The translations under genes and the position numbers were made by a program. 64,000 nt of DNA from Crotalaria pallida. Lineage: Eukaryota > Streptophyta > Magnoliopsida > Fabales > Fabaceae. Where the stretch lies: contig CM075649.1 in assembly GCA_037953625.1 (NCBI GenBank), positions 123,749,290-123,813,289 of the forward strand. The letters run 5' to 3'. Below are positions 26,123 to 38,149 of the stretch, in pieces (position 1 is the stretch's first letter; every line of letters begins with the position of its first letter). The notes beneath the pieces are model-generated. The model had not been told where the DNA came from. It ran no database searches and worked only from the letters and a program-made list of their open reading frames with translations.

Positions 26123-26977
26123 ATGGATCATGGTAGACCTTGTGGTTCTGGTCAAGGGATTGCTGGTGGGGCAGTTGATGTTCCTAACCCTGCAGCTTTG
26201 ATGGCTCAGATGACTACTGTGATGACTAGGGTGAATGACAATCAGCAAGCTCAGCAGAATCTCAAAAATCAGAATCAGCCTCAGAATGTGGAACCGCAAG
26301 GAATTCAGGGATTGGATGAGTTCTGTCGTCGGAATCTGAGAGAGTTTTTAGGAGGTTTTGCGCCAAATGTGGCTCGTGGATGGACTAAGAATTTGGAAAG
26401 TTGAAGGAATGGGACAATGTGACGTTGCCCAGAAGGTGGCTTATGCTGGATATATGTTAACAAAGGAAGCTTCTGCCTGGTGGAAGAACACTAAGCAAGT
26501 GATGGCGAATGCTGGAGAAGAAGTCAATTGGGAATCCTTTAAGAGAAGATTTCTGGAGAAGTACATTCCTGAGGATGTAAGGACTGAGAAGGAAATGAAA
26601 TTCCTTAAGTTGGTGCAAGGAAACTTGTCAGTTGGTGAGTACGTAGCTAGATTTGAAGAGTTAGCTCCGTATGTGTCTCAGTATGCTGATGGAGGAAATG
26701 AAAGGTCTAAGTGTGCTAAGTTCCGAGATGGTTTGAGGGTTGAAATTAAGTTGGCTTTTTCGCATTTGGAGATCCATGAGTATGCAACATTGATTAACAA
26801 GTGTCGGATGTATGAAGGAGGACTGAAATCTAAGGCAGTAATGGAAAAGGTGGCAAGTCCGTCAGTTAGTGGTGGACCGATTCAGAATCATCCGTATCTT
26901 GGAAGTTCTGGTGGAAGGTTTAGAACACCTGTGCCACATCCTCGTTCTGGAGGTGGAAGATGTATGAATTACAATCG
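26123..26977 (+). pseudogene. gag: gag of element A, N-terminal part, frameshifted and interrupted
   Basis: It starts at Met 26123 (MDHGRPCGSGQG), in frame to 26404, then continues one frame over from about 26400 to 26977. The second part has the Retrotrans_gag core: A-Q-K-V-A-Y-A-G-Y-M, A-W-W, F-x-E-K-Y-I/F-P and E-Y-V-A-R-F-E-E-L. It aligns without difficulty to residues 45-200 of the C polyprotein. The reading frame then runs into an inserted repeat after NYNR. Gag would form the cytoplasmic particle. This copy is inactive because of the frameshift plus the insertion. Confidence 0.88.
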
Positions 26978-27114
26978 GTGGGTGAATTAACTAGAGAACA
27001 CTAGGAGAACACCTAGAAGGGGGGTTGAATAGGTGTTAAAGAAACCTTGACAGATTTTCGAGAGAAACAAATCGAAACAATTAAAACGAATGATTTTCAC
27101 AAAATTCTCAGCTA

Positions 27115-27251
27115 TAATCGATTAAGTCAAGGAGTTAATCGATTAATGCCTGACAGCACAACACGAGTTAATCGATTAAGCAACAGGTTAATCGATTAAT
27201 CACTGACAGTTGATTTTGGTTAATCAATTAACACACCCAGTTAATCAATTA
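27115..27251. repeat. Three pairs of TAATCGATTA-type palindromes
   Basis: Cores at 27117 and 27138 (21 bp), 27171 and 27191 (20 bp), and degenerate ATCAAT at 27223 and 27244 (21 bp). Confidence 0.88.
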
Positions 27252-28024
27252 ATCACTGTTAAAACTGAAAAATCACTTTTCAATCGAAAACGAAAATCAA
27301 TCAATTAACATGTATGATCAGAGATAGCACAGAATTGATTAACACCAAGATTGTTAATGATTACCTAGATTGTGAAAAAGGTTTTCCCAAAATCAATCAG
27401 AACTATTAAAACCTAATTCATTCAATTATTAGAAAATCAATCTTTTCTAGGTTTTCAATCAAGAACAATATGAAATAGCAAAAGTTAAAGAGTTAAGGGA
27501 AGAGAAGCTTGCTCAGAGATTTATACTGGTTCACTCTCAACCACCGAGAGCTACATCCAGTCCCCTCTATCACAATAGAGGGAGTTTCTTCAATAAGGAA
27601 TTAGAGTTCTCAAATTACAAGCAAATGCCTCTCAAGATACTCCACTTGATAGCCTCCAAGAGATACCCCACTATTGTCTTGCAACCCTCTTGAACTTCTA
27701 ATCTAACCTCTCTTCTCTTGCTTGATGATAACCCCACATCAAGTCTTCCACTTGCTTGTTGATACCTCACAACAAGACTTCCAATTGCTTGTTAACACAA
27801 CAAGACTTCCAAATTAATTTGCTCGATGAACAACCACCAAAACTTCTTCTTTGTTGTAGATAGTTTGCCTTCTTGCAAAGATTACAACTCAATTCAAAAC
27901 AAAATCCTAATGAATCTCCTTCAAGAACTATGAACTATCAAACTTGAGATTCAAAAGTTTCTTGATTAAAGAATATGAAAAATGAGAACTTTGATCTTTG
28001 TAAAATTGAGAGAGAATGTTGAGA

Positions 28025-28030
28025 GAATAG
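28025..28030. repeat. Target-site duplication GAATAG, left copy
   Basis: GAATAG abuts the LTR start and recurs at 34061-34066. It is six bases, one more than the other insertions here. Confidence 0.8.
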
Positions 28031-31000
28031 TGTAACACCCCACAAATTCCTCGTATTAAATTAAAATGCTAAAGAGATTTATTTTGGGGAAAGTTTTTTT
28101 GAAAGAATATTTTCTTAAATAAATTTCCTAATTAACGTTTTTAGGTAAAGAATGATTTTAAGAGAAAGGTTTTCATAAAATGATGTCATGAGTTTTAAAA
28201 TGGATTTTGAGAGTTAATTATATGTTGAACGATTTCATGCCTTAAAGAAAAGGTGATTTCTAAACAAAGGTATTTTCATAAGAAAGAGATTTTTTTCTAA
28301 ATATATGCGTTAGTTAATATGTATTTAATGTGTGATGGTGTTAATGAGATTCCTTGAATTATTCTGAAATATTATGTGAATTGGTATTTAGATGTTCTAA
28401 AATAGAATTAATTAAGAAATTAAAAGATGATACAAGTATGAGTGGTGTGCTACGTGTATATCTAAATACATATATGTTTGAGATTATATGGAATTAAATT
28501 AGTGAATGAGTGTGATTATATGTGCAAGTATGTATGTATGCTTAAAATTTAATTAGTAAATAAACATGGTTATATATGCATGAATGTATGATATATATGA
28601 TTGTGTGTGTGCATGAGTATGTGCATGTGTGATAGGTGTGCCGTGTATTATGGAGTGTGAAACATGATATGCCAAAGTGTTACATGCATGCTTAAATATG
28701 TGTAAAATGTATGCACCATTCCATGACCTAATGTTAGGTGTTGCTATGATAACATGAAAAGAAAATTATGTGCATATGTGGGTGTGCATATGGTTCGGCC
28801 ATGAGAGGATAAGAGGATCAAGTAGGAGAGCATTTTCTTACTCATTAAGAAAGTGGAAATTAAATAGAAAATTTGAATGGGAGACAAGTGGAAACCTAGG
28901 TGGTGTGAGTCATGAAGCCTAAGAGTGACTTTTCTTCCCTCCTTGTCCCCCACGAAAAAGACCCCCATGCACATTTGGAGTGGACCAACTTGCCCTTAAG
29001 TTAGCACCTTGAACCGAGGGTAGAAAAGGAAAATTTACATTCCCTTGCCTTTGCATATAGAACCGTATGTGTGGATGTGTTAGACTAGTGGATTCATTTT
29101 CTCACTTCCTTCATTCATTCTCACATCAACATAAACACTTTTTAGTCCAAGAGCAACACAAAGCTCTTGAGACCTTAGAAAGAGAGTTAGGCCGAGAGAA
29201 TAAGAAGAGAAAATAAGATTGAAAACCCAAACTCTCAACCCAAATACCTTTTCTTCCTTCATACACATCCTTCTTCAAAGATCAAGGAGAAACCACCCAT
29301 TAACTCTAGAGGAAGAGAGGCCGAGGCAAACCATTAAGGGAAGGGAAGAGGAGATCAAGACCTAAACCTAGGAAATCCTTGAAGATCAAGTGTTCAAGAG
29401 GACTAGGAGCCTTTCTTCTTGGTATAACCGAAGATCCTAGGAGTATTAGGACTAGTTTTATTTTGTAATCTTGTAATCCTTGTTTATTTCCTTTGCATGC
29501 TCATTTTATGTCTTGAAAAAATGACTCTATGTGTTGATCTTTTTTAACCGTGGACTTTTAAAGACTTAAATTTATTTGTAATATATGTGTATTATGTTTG
29601 ATGATTCGGTTGGTGTTGTTCATGATAGATCTTAGTGTTTTTCATATTAGATCTTGATGTTTTTCCTTTAGATCTAAAGTTTGGTTTATGACCTTTGTGA
29701 GTTTAAAGTAGATCTCTTTGCATGTTTGATCTTTATGTTTGAAACCGTGAAGTATGAAATGTTCAAGTGTTTATTTGGTGAATAAATGTTTGATATAAAC
29801 TTGTTTTTGAGGTTTTGGTCTTGGATGTTAGTTGATGATGATTTTTATGATCTTGAACCTTTGCATGTCTTAATTTGTGTCTTGATCTTTGGTTTTTAAC
29901 ATGATCTTTGGTTTTGGGCTTTGATCTTGATTTTGTCTTTGATTCGTGTTTTGATCTCTCCTTTTTGTTTTGATTATGAGCTTTGCATATAAATTTTAAG
30001 ACAAAAGCTTTGATGTTTTCCTTAAGTATGTCTCGGTTTTGGTTCTTTTTTTCACTCAAGACGATTTTGTATTTTACTTGTGTTCTTATGTTCAATTCCA
30101 AGATTTGATCTATATGATGTAAATACATGCATGTTGGTATTGAGCTTTAAAAAGTTATTTTATGTTTCTTTAAAAAAATGAATTGAAAGTGTTTGTGTAA
30201 TCTATGATTCTTGCATGATAAAAATTTAAATGAAAAGAGTATATATCCTTTGTTGCATGCCTCGGTTTTTAGAAGAAATTAGGGAAAACAAGCTTCAAAA
30301 TAATTTTCCTTGTATGATCATGACTCAATCCAAGTGTTGAGTTTGTGCATGTTGTGTTCGGGCTTGATCCATGTTTTTATTTTGTGAAAACTTGATGAAT
30401 GCTTTATGTTCTTGCACGTCCTTGATTTGATAAGAAAAAAAAATTAAAATTTGATAATTTTCCCAAGTTGTAGCTCACGGGTTTTTGTTAAAAAGGAAGA
30501 AAATAATAGCATGAATTTGTGTGTGTTTGATGATGCATGAATTTTGCTTGAATTGATGTATGGTTTCGGTTTGTGTAGGATGATTAGGTTTAAGAAAGAG
30601 TAAATGATTTTGAAAATAGAATTTAAGTGTTTGAATTTAACTAAGTTGATTTATGAACTTTGAATTGTTTCCTTGATGTTATTCGGTCAAATCGAATAAA
30701 TAAATTTAGGGAGTTTAATGGCATGAAATAAAATGCACATGATGATTTTTTTTAAAGGAATGAAGTTGCTTAAAATAAATAAAATAATTGAGCTCGATTT
30801 AAATCTTTGGTTCGATGTGGTTTGTGAATTTGTGTATACCTAAGTGTTTGTACTATGAACTATTTGTGAAGTTGTATACCTGCTTTGATGTTGATTTAAT
30901 GGGTTGTTTGTCTATGTGTTGGTTGAGGTTTGAGAAATAAGTGAGTGTATAATTAATTATGAAATCAAGTGACTTTAGGGCATAATCCCTTGCTGTCCAA

Positions 31001-32109
31001 AATTTTTTAAAATTGTTTTCTAACTATGAAAATGTGTTCGAATGATTTACAATAGAATTTTCAAGTGACATTTGATTTAAGGAAAAACCCGGATTGAAAA
31101 CGGGGCATTTTCGGTGTTTTTGAACATGTTTTTGGTGCTGTCCAAGACGGACCAGCAATCAAAACAAATGATGTAAACCCTTTTATGTAATGTTTTCAAA
31201 TGGTTTTAAAACAATTAAAGTGCTAGTAAATATGAGAATTGTTTTGATAAAACAATAGTATTTTAAGACATTTGATCAAAGACGGAAAGAGTCACGAATT
31301 AAGAAAAGATTTTCTTAATACACGTTAATAACGTAAGGGTGTTTTACTTAGTACGAGGAATGATAAGTGTTTAGATTATGGAAAAGATTTTCCCTAATAC
31401 AAGTCAATAACATAAGCATATTTTCTTTAGTACGAGGAATAATCTTAAAGACGAGGAATTGGGGCAGCCGGCAGCACAAAGGATCCAAGGCGACGGTACG
31501 CATTTAATAGCTGGACATCAGGTGAGAGAGAAGCTTTCCTAAGACACCGTGGTAGTTAGGTGATATATTAGGACGTTCCGCATCATCTCAAAGATCGGAA
31601 CTTAGTGGTTCTGAGTCAGTAGTATAGTGGCAGTTGTTTGCTTTGTGTGGCCACTTATACGAAGGTGACAAAGACCACAATGTTATTGTGTGATGTTGTG
31701 TGTTGATAACCTGCTTGATTTATTTATTTACTTATCTATTGAATTATGTCTGATGATGCTATCGCGGATGATTATGATGAGTAAATGGCTGATGGACGTC
31801 TGTTACGTCTTGAATAAGAAAATGAAAATGAAACGAAAGAGTTGAGAGAGTAATGAAATAGAAAGTAATAGCATAAGAAGAAAAAGTAATGAGAAAGGAT
31901 AAGAGATTGAGTGGAACAGAATGAGAAAAGAGTAGAGATTGGGGAATGAAATTGAGGGTGATATTGAGATCGAGCCAGAGCTGGGAAAAGTATTGTTGTG
32001 GTTGGAACAAGGTGTGGAATGAGTGGAGCTGGGCTCCTTTGTTTTGGTTTTAGTCTGGGACTAGTGTTGAGTTGAGCTTGCTCCTCCATTAGCGCTCAAC
32101 AAAGTGGTG

Positions 32110-32440
32110 ACTTTTGAAAAGGTATTTGAAAAGCGGTTTTTGAAAAGATTTTTTAAAAGAGATCTTCGAAAAGATTTTGGAAAGAGATTTTTGAAAAGGT
32201 TTTCGAATAGCAGTTTTTGAGAAGATTTTTGAAAAGGAACTTTTTGAAAAGATTTGTGAAAATCAATTTTTGTGAAAGAACTATGAAAAGAAAGTTTTGA
32301 GAAAAGTTTGTGAAAGGAAATTTTTGGAAAGAGGTTTGAAAAGAGGGATTTTTGGAAGAGGCTTGTCAAAAAGAGGTTTGCGAAAGTTTATGAAAAGGGT
32401 TTTGAGAAAGTTGTGAAAGGATTGTTTTGAAAAAAGATGT
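32110..32440. repeat. Degenerate GAAAAG-rich tract in the X LTR
   Basis: Roughly 15 to 25 bp repeats of TTTTTGAAAAGATTT and variants, strongly purine-skewed on this strand. They create a spurious minus-strand frame (32061-32369) rich in Phe, Lys and Leu. Confidence 0.7.
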
Positions 32441-33375
32441 TGGAATGAGATGATGGTGAGAAATGGAGTATGATGAGAAAATTTGAGAATTGAGATTGGA
32501 AATGGTGATGTGATCCCAGCTCTGTGCTATGTGAGAAATGATGAGAGCAAGTTTGTGCAAAGTTAGTGGTCGGAACTCGTTGAAGGGTTGCACGAAGGAT
32601 GGGCCGACTGTAGGTTAATTATAATAAGCTAAAAGACTTTAAAAGACACACGCGGTAAGGCATGCGAGTGAGAAGTAGTGGAGAGGAAGAAACAATAAGT
32701 ATCTGCGGATACTTAGGACGAGATTGCATTAGGGGAGGACGATGACGGTGAAACGTCAAGAAGTCTAGAGTGTGTTTCTAGGCAGAACGAACTCCACATG
32801 TGGCGCACTAACGTGGTGGGGACTGGGTCTAATGCCGTGGCAAGTTCTGCGGGCCCACTAGAAACATACTGTCGCCCCCTAGATTGCAAATCGAGAACAG
32901 TGAGAGGGACTGGAGTGGGGCATCTTGTTTGCCACTGCGAGGCAGTGAGCCATGAATGTTTATTGATATTATTGATTGAGGCTGAGTCCTCCTGGTCTGG
33001 GACCATATGTGTTGACAGCTGTCGTGCCCGCACGGTAAAGGTCCTGTACTCCTGTTTGCTTCCGACTAGGTGGAAGGATGGCCGAGGAGATGTAGGCTTG
33101 AAACGTGAGTGCTAACTACGAAAGAAATGCGTACCTCGATGATTCTTCAAATCCCCTGATCATCGATGGTTATAACTTTAATAAGACATTATAAGAAAAG
33201 AATCATAACTTTGAGAATAAGAGTCTGAGAAGTGTATAGAATGAGAGGGAGAATGAGAATAGAAATGTGGGAAGGATATGGAGTTCCGTGAAAGGGAATA
33301 GAAACAAGAGTGGAGAAGTGTTAAGGGAATGATGATAATATGGAATGAACTTAGATTGCGGATAATGATGATAGT

Positions 33376-33651
33376 ATGTTTGCTTGTTATCTTGTGTGTG
33401 CATGTTGTGTGTTGTTTGTTGTGTGTCCTATTATTTTGCCTACCGTAATTCCACACCGTCGACGCTACGCCGTCCGGATCGCTTACTCTCTCCTGTTCGT
33501 TGGCATATCGGTGCTGCTGATATCTCAACGGGCAGACGGAGCAACCCGTGGAGAACATCATTCAAGACGGAGTGGAGCTGGATCTTATCAACGACAAGAA
33601 AGTAATGACAGAGATGACTACATCTTCGGGGATGAAGGAAAGGTGCAATAA
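33376..33651 (+). CDS. Possible small LTR-embedded ORF, 91 aa
   Basis: It ends 409 bp before the LTR 3' end. It contains V-I-P-H-R-R-R, then A-Y-S-L-L-F-V-G-I-S and Q-R-A-D-G, and ends in a charged tail (SNDRDDYIFGDEGKVQ). The same core reads in the minus-strand X LTR at 62742-63041 (R-N-A-Y-S-L-L-F-V-G-I-S). Similarity may be only at the DNA level, since the X LTR copies are related. No family is recognised and the start is uncertain. Confidence 0.25.
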   Translation: MFACYLVCACCVLFVVCPIILPTVIPHRRRYAVRIAYSLLFVGISVLLISQRADGATRGEHHSRRSGAGSYQRQESNDRDDYIFGDEGKVQ

Positions 33652-34220
33652 GAAAAGGAGGCTTCATCCGGTTGTCTTCATCAGAGTAGCGTAGCGGAAG
33701 CGAAAGTAGCAAATTTAGTTTCAGTTTGTAAATTGTGTTTTGAGTCAAGGATTACCAAGCAATGTACCACTCCTGTAATCAAGCTAAGCTTTTACATTCT
33801 GTATTGAGGTCTAATCATTTTTGAAAATCGAACGATGTGACCTTTTGGAAAATATCAGGATGATTGGAGACAAGCCTTTTTATGAAAATGAAAGTTCTAC
33901 GAAAGTAAAGGTTTTGGTAACAACTCGGTTTTCAGTACAAAATATTTTAAAATGTATCAAAGACTTTTCAATATGCTCTAAAAAAAAATTGGCCTCATTT
34001 TTGGTAACTTTAATAAGTAAAAGTTAATCATTTTGGGTTTATGAAAATCGGGCTGTTACAGAATAGTGTGGCTTTGATCTTTCTAAAATGATATGAAAAA
34101 TAAAGTTAGTTCATCACAATGATTAGAAAAAGGTTTATATAGAATACCCAAAAGTTTGGAAAACATTAAAACTGATTTTGAGAAGTGAAAAGCTGTTTTA
34201 AAAAGCTATTCTGCACGTGT

Positions 34221-34301
34221 TAATCGATTAAGAAATCAGGCTAATCGATTAACCGTTGTTGATTTTATGTTAATCGATTAGCACTTCCAGTTAATTGATT
34301 A
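34221..34301. repeat. Two pairs of TAATCGATTA-type palindromes
   Basis: Cores at 34223 and 34244 (21 bp), and 34273 and 34294 (21 bp, the last degenerate ATTGAT). They lie in the right half of the unclassified repeat. Confidence 0.88.
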
Positions 34302-34673
34302 ACCACTGTAAAAATCAATTAAAAAATTGTTTTCTCAATATTAAACCTCTTCTTAAAAATGTTTAAGCCACCTATTAATTTTAGGTTAAGTGAAATACTC
34401 AAATTATAATATGATCATGCACTTGATAGAGATTCATACCCTTTAAAAACTCTACCCAAAACGATAAGACTCAAAACAAAAGATATTACAAACAATACAC
34501 ATATTGAATCTAAGAGCTTGCTCTCTCTTCATCATTGTTGCTTGTTTTTCTTTGGTGAGCTTCTCCAAGTCTTGAGCTTGTTCAAAACATTTGTCATTAT
34601 CAAAACCATGCACTTGAAAAATAGATATTACAATCTCCACATGCACATGCACACTATATTTAAAAGAAGAGAC

Positions 34674-36581
34674 CGTAGGTTTGGTGGAAGTGGATCATAT
34701 GGAAGTGGATCATCTGGAAGTGGAAGTGGTGGTTTCAACCGGAATAGTGGAAGAGGTGGCAATTCTCGCTCTGGAAATCGTGGAGGTGGCAACAGTAACC
34801 GTGTGGGTAATCCTGGAAGTAGAAGTGGTGGAAATCGAGCTAATCCTGGAGGAAGTCAAGGGAGTGTGGCTCCTCGTTGCAATCAGTGTGTTCGGAATCA
34901 TTTCGGACTGTTCTGCCCTGCAACTAATCCAAATTGTTTCAATTGCAACAAGCTTGGTCATATTGCTCGTTTCTTTCAAGAACCAAAGAAGGCACCTAGT
35001 TATGGGAATGTTGCACGACCAAATAATCAAGGAAGAGTCTTCATGATGAGTGGAGTGGAAGCTGCTAAGCCTGCCAATCTGATTCAAGGTGAGTGTTTCA
35101 TTTATAAGAATCATTTGCTTGTGTTGTATGATTCGGGTGATACGCATTCGTTTATAGCTAGTGATGTGGTGAAAAAGTTGAATTTGCAATTAGAATTGTT
35201 ACCCTTTGATTTTCTTGTATCTACCCAGACTAGTGATCCAATCACAGTGTCAACCTATTGTCCTATGTGTCCTATAGAGATTGAGGGAAGAACCTATCTT
35301 GTCGATTTGATTCGGTTACCCCTTTCCCAAATAGATGTCATATTAGGCATGGATTGGCTTACTCGGAGTCGTGTTTTGTTGAACTGTTCCGACAAGTCAC
35401 TCTTGATTAGTGAACCCAAGATAGATGAGTCTGACCCTGAAGGTCTTGAGCACATATCTGCCAAACAAATCTTTGCTTCATTGAAAAATGGAGCCATAGC
35501 ATACATGTTCTTAGCTTCTTTGGATTGCAAGGAAGACAATGAGCTGGATAAGTTACCGGTAGTGAGGGATTTTCCTAAAGTTTTTCCTGAGGAAATACCT
35601 GGTTTGCCGCCAAGGCGGGAGGTGGAGTTTAATATCGACGTAATTTCAGGAACTAGACCGATTTCAAAAGCTCCGTATAGGATGGCGCCAATGGAATTGG
35701 TGGAGTTAAAGAAGCAAATTGAAGAGTTGTTGGAGAAGCGTTTGATTCGTTCAAGTGTATCGCCGTGGGGAGCGCCGGTGTTGTTTGTCAAGAAGAAGGA
35801 TGGAAGTATGCGGTTGTGCACGGACTACCGTCAGTTGAACAAAGTGACGATAAAGAATAAGTATCCTTTGCCAAGGATAGATGATTTGTTGGATCAATTA
35901 AACGGTGTAGCTATATTTTCCAAGATTGATCTCAGATCTGGTTATCATCAGATTAGAGTAAAGGAGGAAGATATCTCGAAGACTGCTTTTAGAATTCGGT
36001 ATGGGCATTATGAGTATCTGGTTATGCCGTTTTGTGTTAAGAATGATCCTGCTGTATTCATGGATTATATGAATCGGATTTTCCATTCGTACTTGGATTC
36101 ATTTGTTGACATGTTTATCAATGACATTTTGATCTATTCCAAGGATAAACAAGAGCATGTCAAGCATTTGAGGACAATTTTGAAGATATTGAAGGAGAAA
36201 CAGCTTTATGGCAAGTTGTCAAAGTGTTATTTTTGGTTGGAATCAGTGCAGTTTTTGGGGCATGTGATTACAAAGAAAGGGATTGCGGTGGATCCTGCGA
36301 AGGTGACAGCGGTGTTGGAATGGAAAGCTCCGACAACAGTGACGAAAATTCGAAGTTTCTTAGGTCTTGCTGGTTATTACCGGAGGTTTATAGAAGGATT
36401 TTCGCGATTGTCGTTGCCGTTGACGAAGTTAACAAGGAAAGGACAACCATTCGTGTGGACGGATAAGTGTGAAGGGCATTTTCAAGAGCTGAAAAGGAGG
36501 TTGTCAACAGCTCCAGTGTTGGTTTTGCCTAACACTTCTAAGCCATTTTGTGTGTGTTGTGATGCTTCTAAGCAAGGATGA
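34674..36581 (+). pseudogene. gag-pol: gag C-terminus, protease and reverse transcriptase of element A, inactivated
   Basis: This is the part of the open frame beginning 34518 that belongs to A. In order it has a Gly/Ser/Arg-rich linker, a zinc knuckle C-x2-C-x4-H-x4-F (34935-34976, last Cys replaced by Phe), an aspartic protease motif YDSGDTHSF (35127-35153), 'VILGMDWL', and RT with KKKDGSMRLC and KIDLRSGYHQI. The YxDD-type box reads F-I-N-D (36114-36125) where element C has F-I-D-D. The frame ends in an internal TGA (36579-36581) at the start of RNase H. Both catalytic-box and stop defects make this copy non-functional. The upstream part from 34518 is translated repeat, not gag. Confidence 0.92.
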
Positions 36582-36587
36582 GGTTGT

Positions 36588-37133
36588 GTGCTCATGCAAG
36601 AAAGGAGAGTTGTAGCGTATGCTTCACGACAATTGAAAGTACATGAGCATAATTATCCAACCCATGACTTGGAGTTAGCAGTAGTGGTCTTTGCTTTAAA
36701 GATTTGGAGGCATTACTTGTATGGTGTGAGGATAGAAGTTTTCAGTGACCACAAAAGTTTGAGGTACTTGTTTGAGCAGAAAGAGTTGAATATGCGTCAG
36801 AGAAGGTGGATGGAATTTTTAAAGGATTACGATATTGTGCTGCAATACCATCCTGGTAAGACGAATGTAGTGGCTGATGCTTTGAGTAGGAAGTCTTTGT
36901 ACGTTTCGGCGTTGATGGTGAAGGAGTTAGAGCTGATAGAAAGGTTCAGAGATCTGAATTTGGGAGTAAAATTGAAGCCGAAAAGCATCGTGTTGGGGAT
37001 GTTGTCGGTATCTAGTGGATTTGTGAAGCAAATTAAAGAACTTCAAGGGACTGGTGAGGAGTTACAAGAGAAAGTGAAGCTTTCAGCTGAAGGAAAAGAG
37101 GTGGAATTTCAAGTAGGAACAGACGAGTGCTGA
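36588..37133 (+). pseudogene. pol: RNase H domain and connection to integrase of element A
   Basis: Continues in frame after the TGA: Y-A-S-R-Q-L-K, D-L-E-L-A-V-V-V-F-A-L, F-S-D-H-K-S-L, M-E-F-L-K-D-Y and H-P-G-K-T-N-V-V-A-D-A-L-S-R. It then runs through the spacer to a stop caused by a frameshift near 37130. The region 37134-37236 holds the degenerate first half of the integrase zinc finger, with another frame change near 37213. Confidence 0.9.
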
Positions 37134-37236
37134 GATTCAATGGACGAATCTGTGTACCGAATGATGCTGGACTAAAGGAAATGATTTTGGAAGAAGCTCA
37201 CAGAGTAAATTCAGTATTCATCCTAGATCTTCAAAG

Positions 37237-37509
37237 ATGTATCAAGATTTAAAGAAGTTATTTTGGTGGTCAGGAATGAAAAGAGAGGTGGCAGAGTATG
37301 TTTCTAGATGTTTGACCTGTCAAAAGGCGAAGATAGAGCATAAGAAGCCTGGAGGTGGATTACAGTCGTTATCAGTGCCAATATGGAAATGGGATAGTAT
37401 CTCGATGGATTTTGTTTTTGGGTTTCCAAGAACGCAAAAAGGGTATGATGCCATTTGGGTAATTGTGTATAGGCTTACCAAGACAACACATTTTTTTCGA
37501 TCAACATGA
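37237..37509 (+). pseudogene. pol: Integrase of element A, zinc-finger end and first catalytic part
   Basis: MYQDLKKLFWWSG, then C-L-T-C of the HHCC finger, and W-D-S-I-S-M-D-F with the first catalytic Asp. The frame breaks after a run of seven T at 37491-37497, a likely slippage indel. Confidence 0.9.
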
Positions 37510-37973
37510 GGTATTCTTTGGAGAAGTTAGCAGAGTTGTATATCCGAGAGGTGGTAAGATTTCATGGAGTACCCTCGAGTATTGTGTCTGATCAAGATCT
37601 GTGCTTTACTTCAAAATTCCGGGATAGTCTGCAAGCGACCATGGGATCAAGATTGAATTTGAGTTTAGCTTATCACCGGCAGACTGATAGTCAGTCGGAA
37701 AGGACAATTCAGACTTTGGAGGATTTACTCCGAGCATGTGTGATGGAACAATCAAGAAGTTGGGATTCATTCTTGCATTTGATTGAATTCACTTACAACA
37801 ATAGTTTTCATTCAAGTATTGGAATGGCACCATATGAAGCGCTGTATGGAAGGAAGTGTAGAACGCCTTTGTGTTGGTTTGAAACGGGGGAAGATTTGTT
37901 GTTAGGACCTGAGATAGTGCAGCAAATGACCAAGACAATCAAGATGCTTCAGGAAAAGATGAGAGTAGCTTAG
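37506..37973 (+). pseudogene. pol: Integrase core of element A, second part
   Basis: Contains I-V-S-D-Q-D (second Asp), Y-H-R-Q-T-D-S-Q-S-E-R-T-I-Q (Glu), F-T-Y-N-N-S-F-H-S-S-I-G-M-A-P and L-Y-G-R-K-C. It stops at an in-frame TAG (37971-37973). Pol-like sequence (K-S-Y-H-D-K-R-R, then F-I-G-L-Y-P-I-L-K-R) continues in frame past it to a further frameshift near 38140. Confidence 0.9.
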
Positions 37974-38149
37974 AGTCGGCAGAAAAGCTATCATGATAAG
38001 AGGAGAATTCTGCTGGAATTCGAAGAAGGAGACCATGTGTTTATGAGGATAGTGCCAACTACTCAGATTGGTAGAGTGCTAAAGACTAAAAAGCTTACAC
38101 CTCATTTCATAGGTCTTTACCCAATTCTAAAAAGAGTCGCCCTGTAACT

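Larger units (their letters stand above)
28031..34060 (+). mobile_element. Family X solo LTR, 6.03 kb, plus strand
   Basis: It starts TGTAACACCCC and ends GGGCTGTTACA. GAATAG lies directly on both sides (28025-28030 and 34061-34066). There is no primer site or gag-pol inside, so it is a solo LTR. It matches, inverted, 1-2562, 41862-47230 and 62270-64000. Landmarks are the GGACCAGC passage (31150), a GAAAAG-rich tract (32110-32440), TATCTGCGGATACT (32699) and the small ORF near 33376-33651. Confidence 0.85.
26978..34673. mobile_element. Unclassified repeat inserted in the gag of A (outer bounds, contains an X solo LTR)
   Basis: Gag coding is lost at about 26977 and resumes in frame at 34674. 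The repeat's own sequence is 26978-28030 and 34061-34673. The left part has 'cactaggagaacacctag', a G-rich 'gaaggggggttgaatagg' string, and a conserved-looking passage near 27520. Both halves carry paired TAATCGATTA palindromes. I see neither transposon ORFs nor clear terminal repeats, and no unambiguous target duplication, so the class is open. Confidence 0.6.

Noticed and set aside
32061..32369. 102 aa minus-strand frame rich in Phe, Lys and Leu
   Set aside because: It is the translation of a degenerate GAAAAG tract in an LTR and lacks any domain.
33376..33651. Membrane-protein look of the X LTR ORF (hydrophobic start)
   Set aside because: The hydrophobic start derives from a TGT/GTT-rich simple sequence. 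I kept the ORF only at low confidence and claim no membrane function.
34518..34673. N-terminal 52 residues of the open frame leading into the gag of A
   Set aside because: Translated from the inserted repeat; gag similarity begins only at 34674.
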